Positions 11,345 to 23,033 of a DNA stretch of 64,000 nt are shown one piece after another. The stretch covers positions 34,824,001 through 34,888,000 of the forward strand of contig NC_068975.1 in assembly GCF_016808095.1 (NCBI RefSeq). Reading direction: 5' to 3'. The position numbers were made by a program, and so were the translations under genes. This DNA is from Vigna angularis. Lineage: Eukaryota; Streptophyta; Magnoliopsida; Fabales; Fabaceae. The number at the start of each line of letters is the position of its first letter. The first letter of the stretch is position 1. A model generated the notes under the pieces. That model made no database searches. It saw only the letters and a list, made by a program, of their open reading frames with translations, and had not been told where the DNA came from.

Positions 11345-14245
11345 CTAGAAACTCTTCCCAGTGTTAGTTTCAAATCTTGCTTTCTTTGCATCCATTGCAT
11401 AGCGAATGTAAGAGTCATCAGCTGCAACAACCGAGCTGGGAATAATTAGTTGTGAATGGACATCATCATAATTTATGTAAGGAACATTGTAGCAATCCAC
11501 CATAGTTGTAGTTTTAGGTATTGATGTATTGTTGTTGTGGCCCCTAAAATCAGCATTCAACATTTTCTCGTACGGCTCCTCTATGATATTGGGATTATTA
11601 CCGGATTGTCTGGGTTGTGTCTGATAGAAGATCTTTGAAACAACTAATTCTCCATCTTTCTCTTCTTCAGTGCTGCCAAGATGATATTGATGCATCACCC
11701 AATTAGTCTTCTCAGGCTTCCTTTTCCTGCCATAGTTGGTGTAGAGTACTAGTATTTTTTTAAAGCCCTTCACAGCACCACCAGCTGCAAAAACAGCTCT
11801 AGTTTTTCCCGTTTTGTGCCATCTTGTTTCACTTCCTTCTTCATCTGTGTGAACCTTTCTTCTTTTCCTTGTTCCAGTTGTGTATGCTTTTGATGGCCTG
11901 TGAAAGAAGTGGCGGATCTGTCCATCTTTGCCCACTCCTGCATTTGGTCATATAAACTAGATTTTTATATATGCATTACACCGTAACATATATATTATTT
12001 TCTATACATAATATAACACATATACAGTGAAAGAATGTTGTTCTCTAAAGGAAACATAGCAAAATCATGACAATACGAACGGTCAATTTTCTAAGGAATT
12101 CATAATTTAATAGACGTGTGCACTAATTGAAAATCATCATTCATATTCTCATCAATTGAGATTAGTCACTTTATTATCTTACGTGACTTGCTCAAAGGAT
12201 CAGCTAGATTAATAATGAAAGACAGTAATAGTGTAATAAGAAATGAAACATTATATTGATGAATGTTATTAAGGAATAGAAAAATGATAGACATCCATGG
12301 TAAATACATACATAGATATAGAGCTGATATGACACGATGAAGAAACATATAAACAGAGAAAAAATAATAAAATGTGTAATTTCATTACCATATAGCTAAT
12401 TTAATGATAAGGTTATTTAGAATATGAGAATTGAAGCATAAGGTATGAATAACAGAAGTAGAGGTCATATTAGGTGAGACAAATAGAGTTTCGTGTGTTA
12501 TGATTTTTTTCCAGGACAAAATTGTAGTTAAGAAATGAATAAAATGAGGAAGGATGATTGTTTCGACATCGTGTAGGCTAATTTTGTTTTTCCAAGTGTA
12601 CAAGTGATTTATAGATGAAAACAAAAGTTACATCTACCCGAAATACATACATATACTCATACCACGAATGAATGGCTAACAATAGTTTTGTAGTTTATAT
12701 ATATACATATTGGTTGATAAAGTATGCGTATATTTATATGTATCAATACTCATGAATCGTTAGCTCTACTTCAATTAGATTAAGGGTGTGGTTGAAGCAT
12801 CATAAAAAAGAAAAGAAAATTACTCGCTTTAGTTCTTAAATTTCAGGATATATTCTTTTAATTAACAGTTACATAAATGTCATTGTAAAAAAAAACTAAG
12901 ATTTTAGTAATTATACATTTATAAAAAGTTTTACATTATGAATCACTACTAATACAATTTTTAAGATAATTATAATAAAAATTCAATAAAATCATTATGA
13001 ATTACATTTTATAATTAAATAATCAATACAAAGATTTAAATATGACATGAAATAAAATTAAAAATTCTCATAATTATGGGCTGATTTTCATTTACGGATC
13101 TTGTTACATGGCTAATTAGTGTAAGATAGAATGCCACTTTTGAGTTAGGTAGTCATTGCTAACTTAAGAACTTTCTTGCAACATACTTGAACAAGAAGTT
13201 AGTTATATAGAAAAGGTGCGTCATTCTAATATTTTTCTTTGTTTCAACATAAATCATCTTAAGAACGACACAATCTGGACGGAAAGTTTTCTTTGCCACG
13301 TTACAATAGCAAAAACAACGAATCAAGAAAGACACAATTTGTTCAGGCTGTCCAACTTTCATTTATATGTATATATGCCAGAATTTCCAACTCATCTGAA
13401 TTTTGACTAAATAAGATGAATGTTTAGAAAGACCATTTTTAAACCAAAAAAAAAATTATTACAATGTTAATATCTTAGATCTGATTTCATACTGAGAACA
13501 TAAAATATTTTGCTGTCATATTCAACCGCCTTATGATTATAGATCTTTTTTCAAAGAAAAAATCATTTCATTACTAAAACAATTAATTTCATGCATGCGG
13601 TGTCGTGTCCGGCAATACGTGTGTCTCTCAATAAATGAGAATTTCAATGATGCATACACAACATATATTCAATAGGTTTAAAACACCAAACTATACTACT
13701 AATTATAGAAAAAATGATATTAATTAAAAATAAAATAAAGTAAAACATGGAGCACCTGGTAGTTTTTCTGGGTGTGTAGAACAAATCCCATTCTCCCCTT
13801 CAAGAGTTGGTATGAACTCATCAATAAGAGGATGAAGCTTGCATGCATCCGATCCCACTTTTGCCTCTAAATGCTCTAGTATTTCTTGGTCATTTGGGTC
13901 AAATTTCACTCCAGCTGGTAACCCCGGCAAGTCATGAATTCCACCCTAACAGTTCATCGCACGTACAATACAAAAGTGATTAAAGGCGGTTCTTAAAACA
14001 ACAACTTTAAAAGATGAAAGAACAATCATATATAGGTTAAGGAAAGATACGTATTTAAGGATTTGAAATAGAAACGTTGAAGTATATGGTAATACCTGAT
14101 CTTTGAATTCAATGTTATGGCCGCAGGAGGGGCATGTTACAGTTCGAATTTCTTCGTGGAGTTTTATGTCAGTGACACTGGTCTTTTGGGTAACAATCAT
14201 TGATTCAATCCTCTTCTCCTCATCAGAGTCATTACACCATGTCAT
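11345..14245 (-). CDS. SND2: NAC-domain transcription factor, SND2/SND3 group
   Basis: Three exons on the minus strand (14245-14096, 13945-13756, 11937-11345) join in frame to give 310 residues. The start at 14243-14245 gives MTWCND, the conserved N-terminus of the Arabidopsis NAC073 (SND2)/NAC010 (SND3) group. A short CPSCGH motif follows at residues 38-43. The NAC domain runs from about residue 54 to 205: [49 protein letters not shown] and [12 protein letters not shown]. The C-terminal part is acidic and low in complexity, as expected for the activation region. These factors bind DNA in the nucleus and sit in the NST/SND1-MYB cascade that switches on cellulose and xylan genes for secondary walls. 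The 310-residue length is close to SND2; separating SND2 from SND3 needs a tree. Intron 2 is long (11938-13755). Confidence 0.93.
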
Positions 14246-14570
14246 CTTTGTGTTAGTTTCCTTTTGCACATGCACGTATATCTGAAAAAGCAAAAACTTT
14301 TTAATTTTCTTCCAAACCCTCCTACAATATGAGCTCCTTAAAAAAACTAGATGAAAAAGGGTTAAGAAAGGTAAAGCTAGTTGATTCTGAATCAACTTGA
14401 AAGAGAGAATTTAATCGTACCGGGATTCCAGATTTGCTTCTTCTGTACGTAGTCTCTACGATTCAATTATTGAACTGAGTTTGATTTCCCTAACTGGTTG
14501 GTTCTTGTTCGGAGAGAGAAAGAGAAAGAGGATATAGAGATTATAAAAGAGGCAGAAATATAGGGTGGGT
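14246..14570 (-). promoter_or_regulatory. 5' leader with intron and core promoter of the NAC gene
   Basis: On the minus strand, a GTACGA donor at 14420 and a pyrimidine-tract AG acceptor at 14282 predict a 139-bp intron in the 5' leader (14282-14420). That would explain why the open frame upstream of MTWCND is not conserved. Farther upstream, TATATTT near 14555-14561 is a possible TATA box. A purine-rich AGAGAAAGAG tract at 14515-14531 reads as a CT-rich leader on the transcribed strand, common near plant transcription starts. The transcription start is inferred. Confidence 0.4.
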
Positions 14571-17440
14571 CTAGATATTGGGAAAGGTTGCTTGGAGACC
14601 ACGTTTGGCTACGCTCTCGTATATACGCTTGTATCAAGGAATAAGTGCGGTCGAGTTAAGTACACTTTTTAAGGCGGTAAGTTTCAAAATAACTAAGTGC
14701 ACTTTACCTAATTAAGCAATTTTAAAAGGGTATCTCATTAAGCAACTTTAAAAGGTATCTCATTGGACATGAAAACTAAAACCTTTCAAATAAAAAGAAG
14801 CGTAAGCCCCGTGTTTACTTTTTAAAGAAATTATACTTTGTTTAAATATTTTTTTCTGACATTTAGAAAATAACATTTGTAACTTAAACTTAGTTTTTTT
14901 TAAATTAAGTTAAGAAAACTTTTCATAACTTTATGTTTTTTTAAATAATTTAATTATTTGTTGTCTTGTTCAAAATATGTGATTATAAGATGTACAAGAG
15001 GTGCGTACGTAGCCCATTCTTCCTTAGACCTTTCACCGCTCTAAAAGGGGTTTGTTGTTTGAATTTCATCAGGTGCAGTGTCAAATTATTTAATTGGAGT
15101 GCATTAAAAGATATGTAAAATATCATACACGTCATACATGTAATAAGAACAGATAAAGAATGTCGATGAAGAATATCAAGACAGATCCTGTACATTCCAA
15201 TTATTTGCCTTGTTGAAATAGGCTTCACATTAATTAAAAAAGAAAAATACTTTTTTACACACCTAAATATTTTTTTTATATTTTTTTACATTTATATTAC
15301 ATTACTTTTATTTACTTTTTTTTAAATATAAAAATTTACATTTTATAATTATTTTACTCTTATATTTTATATCAAATGAATATAAAATTTTGTAATGATA
15401 CTATTATTTTAATTAAAATAGTCAATATATCTCGCAGCACTTTTAATTTCCCTTCACACTCATACCATACCCGTCATTCGTCCTCGTATATTGTCTACTG
15501 GACACAGCGAAAATGTGTTCAAAGTTTCATGCAAAACGTGTTAACCATTGTCTTAGAGATATACAACGTTAATAACGAATTATGTTGAGGGAGTAATTTG
15601 ATGTTAAATAGGTGTTGATGTAGTTTCACTTCATAGTGTTATATTACGTACGAAGACATGCAACGCTTATTGAATTTTTGCCTTCCGATAATTCTTGCTG
15701 TGTCTGGCTTAGGCATCTTATTATTATTCCATTAGAAAATAGATTATGCTATGGTACAGGACAGTTGCTGCCAAAGTGATGGACGTTGTTTGGATGTTTG
15801 GTGGGATGAAGCGGTGACAGGTCACGTTCTAAGGGATGTTTTTGTCAATTTGCATTGAAGGTGAAATTGATTTGGAATTATATGATTTGTTTAAGATGTT
15901 GAATTCAAAGTAGGAAGAATAGACGCGGTGACAGAGGAGTATAGCCATCGATATTATAATTTTCCACTTGGCATCCGCCGACACGTCTTTGTGAGCTTCT
16001 CCGAGAAGCCACGCAACAGCAAGACTAGCTTAAGCCTTAAGTTTTTTTTTTTTTTGTTGCTTTTTTAACGAGGATTTTTCCGCGGAATACGTATAGTATA
16101 CGCACAAGGAATTGTGAACCAGTGCCTACGAATCTTTTCGAGTTTTTTTTTTATGTTCTCTCTGTTTTGCTAAGAGTGTGTTAATCTCGTCTCTAAAAAA
16201 GTTTTAATTATATCGTAAGTTTTGGAATAAAATGTTTCAATTAAGTTTTCGATTATTTTTTATGATAAAATTTTAGGTTTTAGTGGTACAGGTAATCTTA
16301 AGTATTAAATTGTTGGATCTAACAAACATAAGGTTGGTCAGAAATACATAAACATTATTAAGATATGAGCTTAATTATTTAATTATATAAAAAATTGATA
16401 TGACTTTCTCATTTTTATTTAATATGAGACTTAAACTCACACTTAAATTTCTAACATAAATATCATTATCTTAATTTTAATTTAGCTTATATATATATAT
16501 ATATATTTAATTTAATTTAGTTTTAATTTTTAAAATAAAATAATATTATTCATCTTCCAACTAAAACAAAATTTATTATTCGTTATACTGATTATTTTAT
16601 TAAAATGGTTTTTTAACATTACATAATATTAATTAATATTTTTATTTTAATAATTTTAACATAAATAAAAAATGAATTCATAATATATTAATTGTAAAGA
16701 CTTATGTTTTAAAAAATATTTATTTTTAATTAGTTTTAATCTTATAAACAACCATAAACAATTAAAATAATATACAATAATATAATAGGTTAAAAAATCA
16801 ATTTTAATAAAAGTATTTGTATAACATTTATATAAGTAATAACTTTTATTTCAATGAGAAAGATGATATTATTTCATTTTAAAAAAAAAATTGATACTAA
16901 ATTAAATCAAAGAAATATTAAATTGAAATTAAAACAATAACTAACATACGACATATCGCGATCACTATTTTTTTCCTTAAGAAATTTAATTGAGACACCT
17001 TTTAAACAATTAAGACAATCAAATTTTTTTAAAAAATAAAACAAGTTCCCACTAAAGTACAGTAATTAATCTTTTTCATCTTTTATGCATTATTGTTATA
17101 TTTTCTTAGTACAATAAGAAAAATTATAATAATTTTAGTTAGTATAAGATTTTTTAAATTTTGTTCATATTATATTAATAATTAAAGCAACTAAACATAT
17201 ATTTATTCTTTAATAATTGTTAGATGTATTTATTAAAAGAAAAATTAACGTTAATAAGTAATTAATAAAAACTTCTTATAATTATTCTGTTTCCTAAATA
17301 TAAAATTTGTAATGTTTAGCTATGATTAATTATATATCAATATTAATTTTTTCTTTAATAAATATAAATGACAATAATTAAAGACGGAATGTCTATTAAA
17401 TTATATTACTTGTAGATGAAGTTGTTAGGAAAGGAAGAAG
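14571..17440. other. Intergenic DNA
   Basis: About 2.9 kb without a supported gene. The first part is the distal promoter side of the NAC gene; 15600-16150 is less AT-rich and may contain regulatory DNA; the rest is AT-rich repeats, including the (AT)n run near 16489. No domain is recognisable in the short open frames at 14983-15228 or 15376-15588. Confidence 0.5.
16489..16506. repeat. (AT)n microsatellite
   Basis: An uninterrupted AT dinucleotide run of about nine units, in AT-rich intergenic DNA. Confidence 0.9.
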
Positions 17441-19845
17441 TGTAACATCCCGATTATATAATAACCAATATTATATAATAAAGACGTTAACATCTAAATA
17501 TAGAGAACAGTCGGAGTATGACGTGTAATTAAATGTGAAATTACAGTCATCCAGAAATAAAAGAAAGAGAAAATTTAAACTTGAACAGTTGAAAGGATTA
17601 AACACTACAAGTGTTCAATCAGGAAATTTTAAGAAGACTACTCCGCAACATCAGTAACCTCCAGCTCTTGCTCCAAGGGAATCTCCGCGACAACATCTGC
17701 TCTTATCCAAGTGGATGATCATCGCCAAATAAACATACCCAAACAGCACACAACACAGACAATGCAAGGGTGAGCTAACATGCAATAAATCATTTATAAA
17801 ACATGCATAATTACTTCAGTACAAACGTCATATAATAGTTAAGTCAGACACCCTCATACCATCGTACCACAATTCCTATTGGACACTCGTCCCACAGTAC
17901 CCAATAAACGCCACAGTACCCAATAGACACTCATCCGGATGATACGTTGATGAACGGTCACGGGAGGTTATGCACTTGTAATGACTTCTACTTTTTCTTA
18001 CAATTACACTTCCAAAATACTTCATACCATTCACAAGGTTAGTCCCCTCACTATGTCCAAAACCGGCACATAGACCAGGACCTCCTGCTCCTCTCACCAC
18101 ATAATTCATCCTTCTCTACTTGAGACTGGATGATTATTAGAGTATCAGGATAACCTCCGACTACAGGACCCTCAACATCAACATATACACTAATACCATA
18201 ACATTACAGAATCTCTCCATGAGATTCATACCATACTCATATTCTTCAACTCACATTATACCATTACAAAATCTCCCCATAATACTCATATCATGATCAG
18301 ATACATAAATTCAATTGCAATATAATAAAATACAATCATTACAATTATAAATTATCAGAAACTACCATATTACCACAGTAAATCCAACATATCTCTTCCA
18401 TTCACATAAATCACATCACAGTATATATATTCCAAACATTTCACATGCATAAAAATCTGTTAAGCAAACAACATTAATCAATCCAATACACATTACTAAA
18501 CCGTAACAGTCTCAAGAGAACCACTAAACAACACAAATTCCCGTAACTCATACTTAGACAAAGAAAATGGCTTTGAAACCATCACCAACAGTCCCGGAAG
18601 GGTCCAAAACCTCCAAAACGACTTAAGAAACGTCCAAAACGGACACCCGGAACCCGAAAAACTATCAAAAACAAAGACCAAGCCACTTTCTGCGAACAAC
18701 TCGCGCCGGGCGCGAGATGAGGGGCGCCGGGCGCGAGATGAGGGGCGCCGGGCGCGACTTTTCCCGATAGTCTCGCGCCTGGGCGCCACTGGGGGCGCCG
18801 GGCGCGAACCAGAAGTCGTCCAGCCCCATACCAGTTCACAGCAACTATTTTGCACCTGTTTTGATCAGTTTGATGACTCTAACAAGTCACAAATGACTTA
18901 TCTAAGATATACCAATAGCCCAAATGTACTCAAAATCCTTACTTCCCAAAATCACTACCTCACTTCCTCTCAAAGTGACCCAAAACTCTATCAGCTTGTT
19001 CAAAACAGTGTATACTTTCCTTACCTTCCACTTGATCACCCCTCCAACAGAATACATACATCAACATACCAATCTCAAATATCATTTCAACCCAACCACA
19101 TCCACAGTCACGAATTTCCAGCATACAGTTCATACAAAGATCAACACATGTATTTTTCATACAACTCATAGAAAAGATTTAGCTCCCCTTACCTCTTGAA
19201 GACTTCCTTTGTAGACCTTGAATCAATCTTCACAAGACTTGCAACACCTTGGCCTCCTTGCAACTCCAGAAACTCTCAACTTCACCTCTCTCACGAATTT
19301 TCCAGCAAAGGCTTCACTCCCACAAGTGCAGAACCCCTTTCTCCTTCTCCCCACACTTCCAGATCTGCCCCCTAGAGATATCATGCTCCTTAATCCACTA
19401 AGAAGCACTAATCATTGGAAAGGAGGTATGTCCATGCTCCCCTATGACCCAAGGAACCAATCATTTTCAGTCTGGAGCATATTCCCCTAACTTTCCACGC
19501 AATCCCCACTCATTTCAGATCTTAAACTGTAAAAAAAACTGATACCGCTCGCGCCGGGCGCCCCAGAGGAAAGGGCGCTGGGCGCAAGTCTCCCAGCAGC
19601 ACCACTGTTGCAACTTTGACAGTCCGGTTGACCCCCTTCCCGAAGTCGAAAATACGCGTATGAGTACTCAAATCGAAGCTCTTTGAGTCTACTATCCAAT
19701 AAAAGAAGAATCAACTCAATTCATATTATCTACAAAAATTTATGATTAAAATAGTAAACCATGTCAAACTTGACAACATTCCATTTTTACATTATAACTT
19801 GAACTTTTTACAACTTAATAAATTCTTGAGGTTCTAGGTCTTACA
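17441..19845 (-). mobile_element. Solo LTR of a Ty3/gypsy-type retrotransposon, 2.4 kb
   Basis: The block begins TGTAACATCCCG and ends GGTCTTACA, so it has TG...CA ends. It is flanked on both sides by the same 5-bp duplication AGAAG (17436-17440 and 19846-19850). It has no second copy of the ends, no primer-binding site and no gag-pol frame inside, which fits an LTR left after recombination between the two LTRs. Read on the minus strand it starts TGTAAGACC and ends CGGGATGTTACA, the arrangement I know from legume gypsy LTRs, so I place it on the minus strand. It contains an internal GC-rich palindromic array (18701-18808), with a second GC-rich patch at 19549-19587. Open frames inside (for example 18496-18855) come from this array and are not genes. 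Confidence 0.85.
18701..18808. repeat. GC-rich palindromic tandem repeat inside the solo LTR
   Basis: The motif TCGCGCCGGGCGCGA recurs, first as a strict tandem of about 21 bp with spacer GATGAGGGGCGCC, then as diverged copies (CGCGCCTGGGCGCC, GGCGCCGGGCGCGA). A further pair lies at 19549-19587. GC content is far above the surrounding LTR. Each unit is a near-palindrome. Confidence 0.9.
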
Positions 19846-19858
19846 AGAAGAGAGAAAG

Positions 19859-19876
19859 ATTATTATTATTATTATT
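19859..19876. repeat. (ATT)n microsatellite
   Basis: Six ATT units just outside the right target duplication of the solo LTR. Confidence 0.85.
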
Positions 19877-20089
19877 CACAGTTGATGATATAATCAAGTC
19901 ATACTATATATTCAAGCGAAAGTTAAGTGGGCTTTTGGCATATTCCTATATAAACTAAGATAAGTTTAAACAAAATAAATAAAATTAAAGCTTTTGTTTT
20001 GAAAATATATTTTACTTTTTTATATTTTAAATGAAATATATAATTTTTTGCTGTACTCAACGAAATATTTATCCTATTAATTTATTAAG

Positions 20090-20870
20090 TGTAAACTTTG
20101 TTTACTTTCGAAAATCTAATTATGCCAATTTTTGTTTGTTTATCAAGTTTTGAAATATGATTAAGTGTGATTTTTTAGTTGGATTTTGAAAATTGTTTAT
20201 GTGTATATTTAATTCTTTAGTCGGATTTTGAAATTGGGTTAAATTTGAATTGTTTTTTATTTGTTAATCAAAATTAAAAAATCAATTATTTTTATCCACT
20301 AGAATTTAAAATTAGATTATGTGTGAATTTTTGTTTTTTCACTCAATTTCAAAATTCAAAATTCGATTATGTAAATTTGTGTTTATTCACAAAATTTTAA
20401 AATCGTGTTAAACGTGAACCTTTTTTTACAGGATTTTGAAATCTTATTAAGTATGAATTTGTTTTTTATTAGATGAATTTCGAAATTTAGGTTAAGTGTG
20501 ATTCTTTTGTTTGCTGAATTTGGAAACACTAAGTTTGAAAAAAAAAATTCTCACAAAATTTTGAAATTAGGTTGTGATTCCACCCGATTTCAATTTCGAA
20601 ATCTATTTATAGGTGAAGTTTTTTTGTTTATCAAATTTCAAGATCTTGTTAAGTTTAATTTTTTTTTGTTCACTGTATTTCTAAACCAGTTATGTGAAAT
20701 TTTGTTCGTTCACCAAATTTTATAAATTCGTTTATATGTAAATTTTTTTTATACATGAAATTTTGAAATCTAATTAAATTTATTTATTTTTCATGAAATT
20801 TTGAAATCTAATTATATGTGAACTTTTATTTACTCACCACGTTTCGAAATCCGATTGTTTTTTTCACTGA
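20090..20870. repeat. Decayed tandem array, units of about 41 bp
   Basis: Roughly 18 diverged units follow one another. Each has a core close to CAAATTTTGAAATC, then GATTATGTGTGAA, then a T-rich stretch ending in TTTATTCAC. Unit lengths are about 35 to 48 bp. The repeats are imperfect and no two adjacent copies are identical, so the array is old. No open frame runs through it. Confidence 0.75.
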
Positions 20871-21675
20871 ATAATCTTTTTTATGTTAATTTTTTAGAAA
20901 TAACATAAAAATGATAATCTTTCTCTAAAATATTTTTATATTATTTTTACATTCAATATAAGGTTAAACCTTTCGTATAGAGTGTCAAATCTTTAGAATT
21001 GATTATACCGTAATTTTTTTAATTAATTCTAAGATTACAATGCAATAATTAGGTTGTTTTTTTAATTATTTTTTTAATTTATTTCTTTTTATATTCTTTG
21101 CGCACAACTTTAATATTTTAAAATGTTCGTAAAAGTAAAAATAAGATAGGTGAAGATAGATATAATAATTAATTACTTATTTAATATACATTTTGTTTTT
21201 GTAGGGATAGAACGGGAACTCTAGCAAAAGTTGGAGGTTTAGGAATAAAACAATATTGTAGACAAATATAATTAACTGTGAATAAATAATGACTAGTTTA
21301 TACCATTATATAAATATTTTTTTTTCTGTTCTCAATTATTTTTCTATTTTATCCTTTAAGTAATACTATTTTAAATCAATTTTACCAAATTTATCTTTTA
21401 AATAATTTGTTTAGTTTTATAATTTTTTAAATTAAAAACAATTTATAATGAAAAATATGCTGAATAAATAAAATTAACTACAATTAAATTATAAAATTGA
21501 ATTATATATTATTTTTGTCATCATATAAAAAGTTAATACATATATGCATGTTTTCATCAGTATGTATAGAGTGTTTCCTCAACCCATGGTTGATTTTCAT
21601 TGCTTAAATTATGTTGGGTCAAACATATAGCCAAGGCCTAAAATATTGGGTCTCATTTTAACTTTCAACTTTCGG
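20871..21675. other. Intergenic DNA between the decayed array and a MULE-like element
   Basis: AT-rich sequence with no recognisable gene, terminal repeat or promoter. Confidence 0.5.
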
Positions 21676-22094
21676 AGTGTTTCTCCTGCACCATCTCACC
21701 TTTCTTTTCGAATCTCCACATTCCAACACTATCATTTTTTAACGAATTTCAAAACTAATTAAAACTTTTGAAAAATCCATTGACAAATTTTAAAATTCAT
21801 TAAAATAATTGTTCAACAAATTTTAAAATTTATTAAAAATAATTTCATCAAATTTCAAAATTTATTGAAAGATTTTGAAAAAACTACAATAAATTTTGAA
21901 ATTTGTTGAAGACTTGAAAAATCTTTCATCGAATTTCATAATTGATTGAATATTTTCTTTCCGATGGATTTTAAAATTCGTTGAAAAAAAAATGAAATAT
22001 AGGATTTTTTGAAATATAAAATATAGTTTAAAAATTAAAAACAAAATGTGAGAGTACAAATAGAAATGTGAGATGGTACAGAGAGAAACCTTCT
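21676..22094. mobile_element. Non-autonomous Mutator-like element with internal tandem repeats
   Basis: Terminal inverted repeats of about 45 bp bound the 419-bp block: the left starts AGTGTTTCTCCTGCACCATC and the right, read inwards on the other strand, AGAAGGTTTCTCTCTGTACC. Both continue with ATCTCAC, TTTCT and CTC(C/T)CACATT. The flanks carry AACTTTCGG (21667-21675) and AACTTTCGA (22095-22103), a duplication of 8 identical bases or 9 with one mismatch. The interior (about 21740-21995) is a decayed array of some seven units of about 36 bp around CAAATTTTAAAATTCATT. No transposase is encoded. Confidence 0.8.
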
Positions 22095-23033
22095 AACTTT
22101 CGAGGTGGAAGACCCAATGACTGATATTGTTGGGCCCAAACTAGTTGTATCTAACTACTCCTGCCATCATTAACTAAGCATAAGCATGTGCGAAGCAACC
22201 TGGTAATTATATTTTAAATTCCTATTCTTTTGTTTATTTTGTATAAAGAGTTTTAAGCAAGATTAGGATTAAATTATACCTACACCCACTGTAAAACATA
22301 TCTATGATGGGTTTCATAATCAAGATGTGGATATGAGTATTTTTAATAAAAACTGCGTGTAAAATAGATATTTTAAAATAAAATTGATATTCCGTCTACA
22401 TCTCTGTAACTCAGTAGTTACAACTCAATTTATTTAGATCAAAACATGCGTTACGGAGAGGATTGTTATTATGTTATTATCACTTATCTTTCATACAGTA
22501 TACTATATGTTTCTTATTATTTTCCTTTTTGGGTAATAGCTGTATATAAACTAAAAGAAAACAGCGATATTAATTTATAAAAATGTACAACGTTGCATAT
22601 GGGTACCTAATTACAAGCTGGAAAAAATAGGTACATATGCAGACATTAAAAGTTTGGAGAAACTAAGAATTAAATAAATACAAAAATAGGTCACTTTCAT
22701 GACCAAAAGGATCCCCATGCTACACGGAAGCTGAGATTAATACTCACCGCCCTAAGGACAACGGCACCGTCCCACCTTTCTATTTCAAAATTCCCCAACA
22801 AAAAATTATTCGATATGACCCTCTTCCCTCCTCAAAATTCCACCAATTTTCTCACCAATCACTCGCATCCGATGAATCTCAACCTCACGAAACTCATCAC
22901 ACTTTTTCTCCTCTTCATTTCAATAAATTCATTAACTAATCATAAGAGAAGACTAAGATTTTTTTTATGCCATTTGCATTCCAATTCCTTGGTACAAAAC
23001 TGAAGGCAAATTGGTCAATCATGATCATGGGGA
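22095..23033. other. Intergenic DNA and 3' flank of the kinase gene
   Basis: No gene is supported. The last few hundred bases would be the 3' untranslated region of the minus-strand kinase-like gene. Confidence 0.5.

Noticed and set aside
18496..19714. Open frames of 60-119 codons, one with RARRPSS repeats
   Set aside because: They lie inside the solo LTR on both strands and arise from its GC-rich palindromic array.
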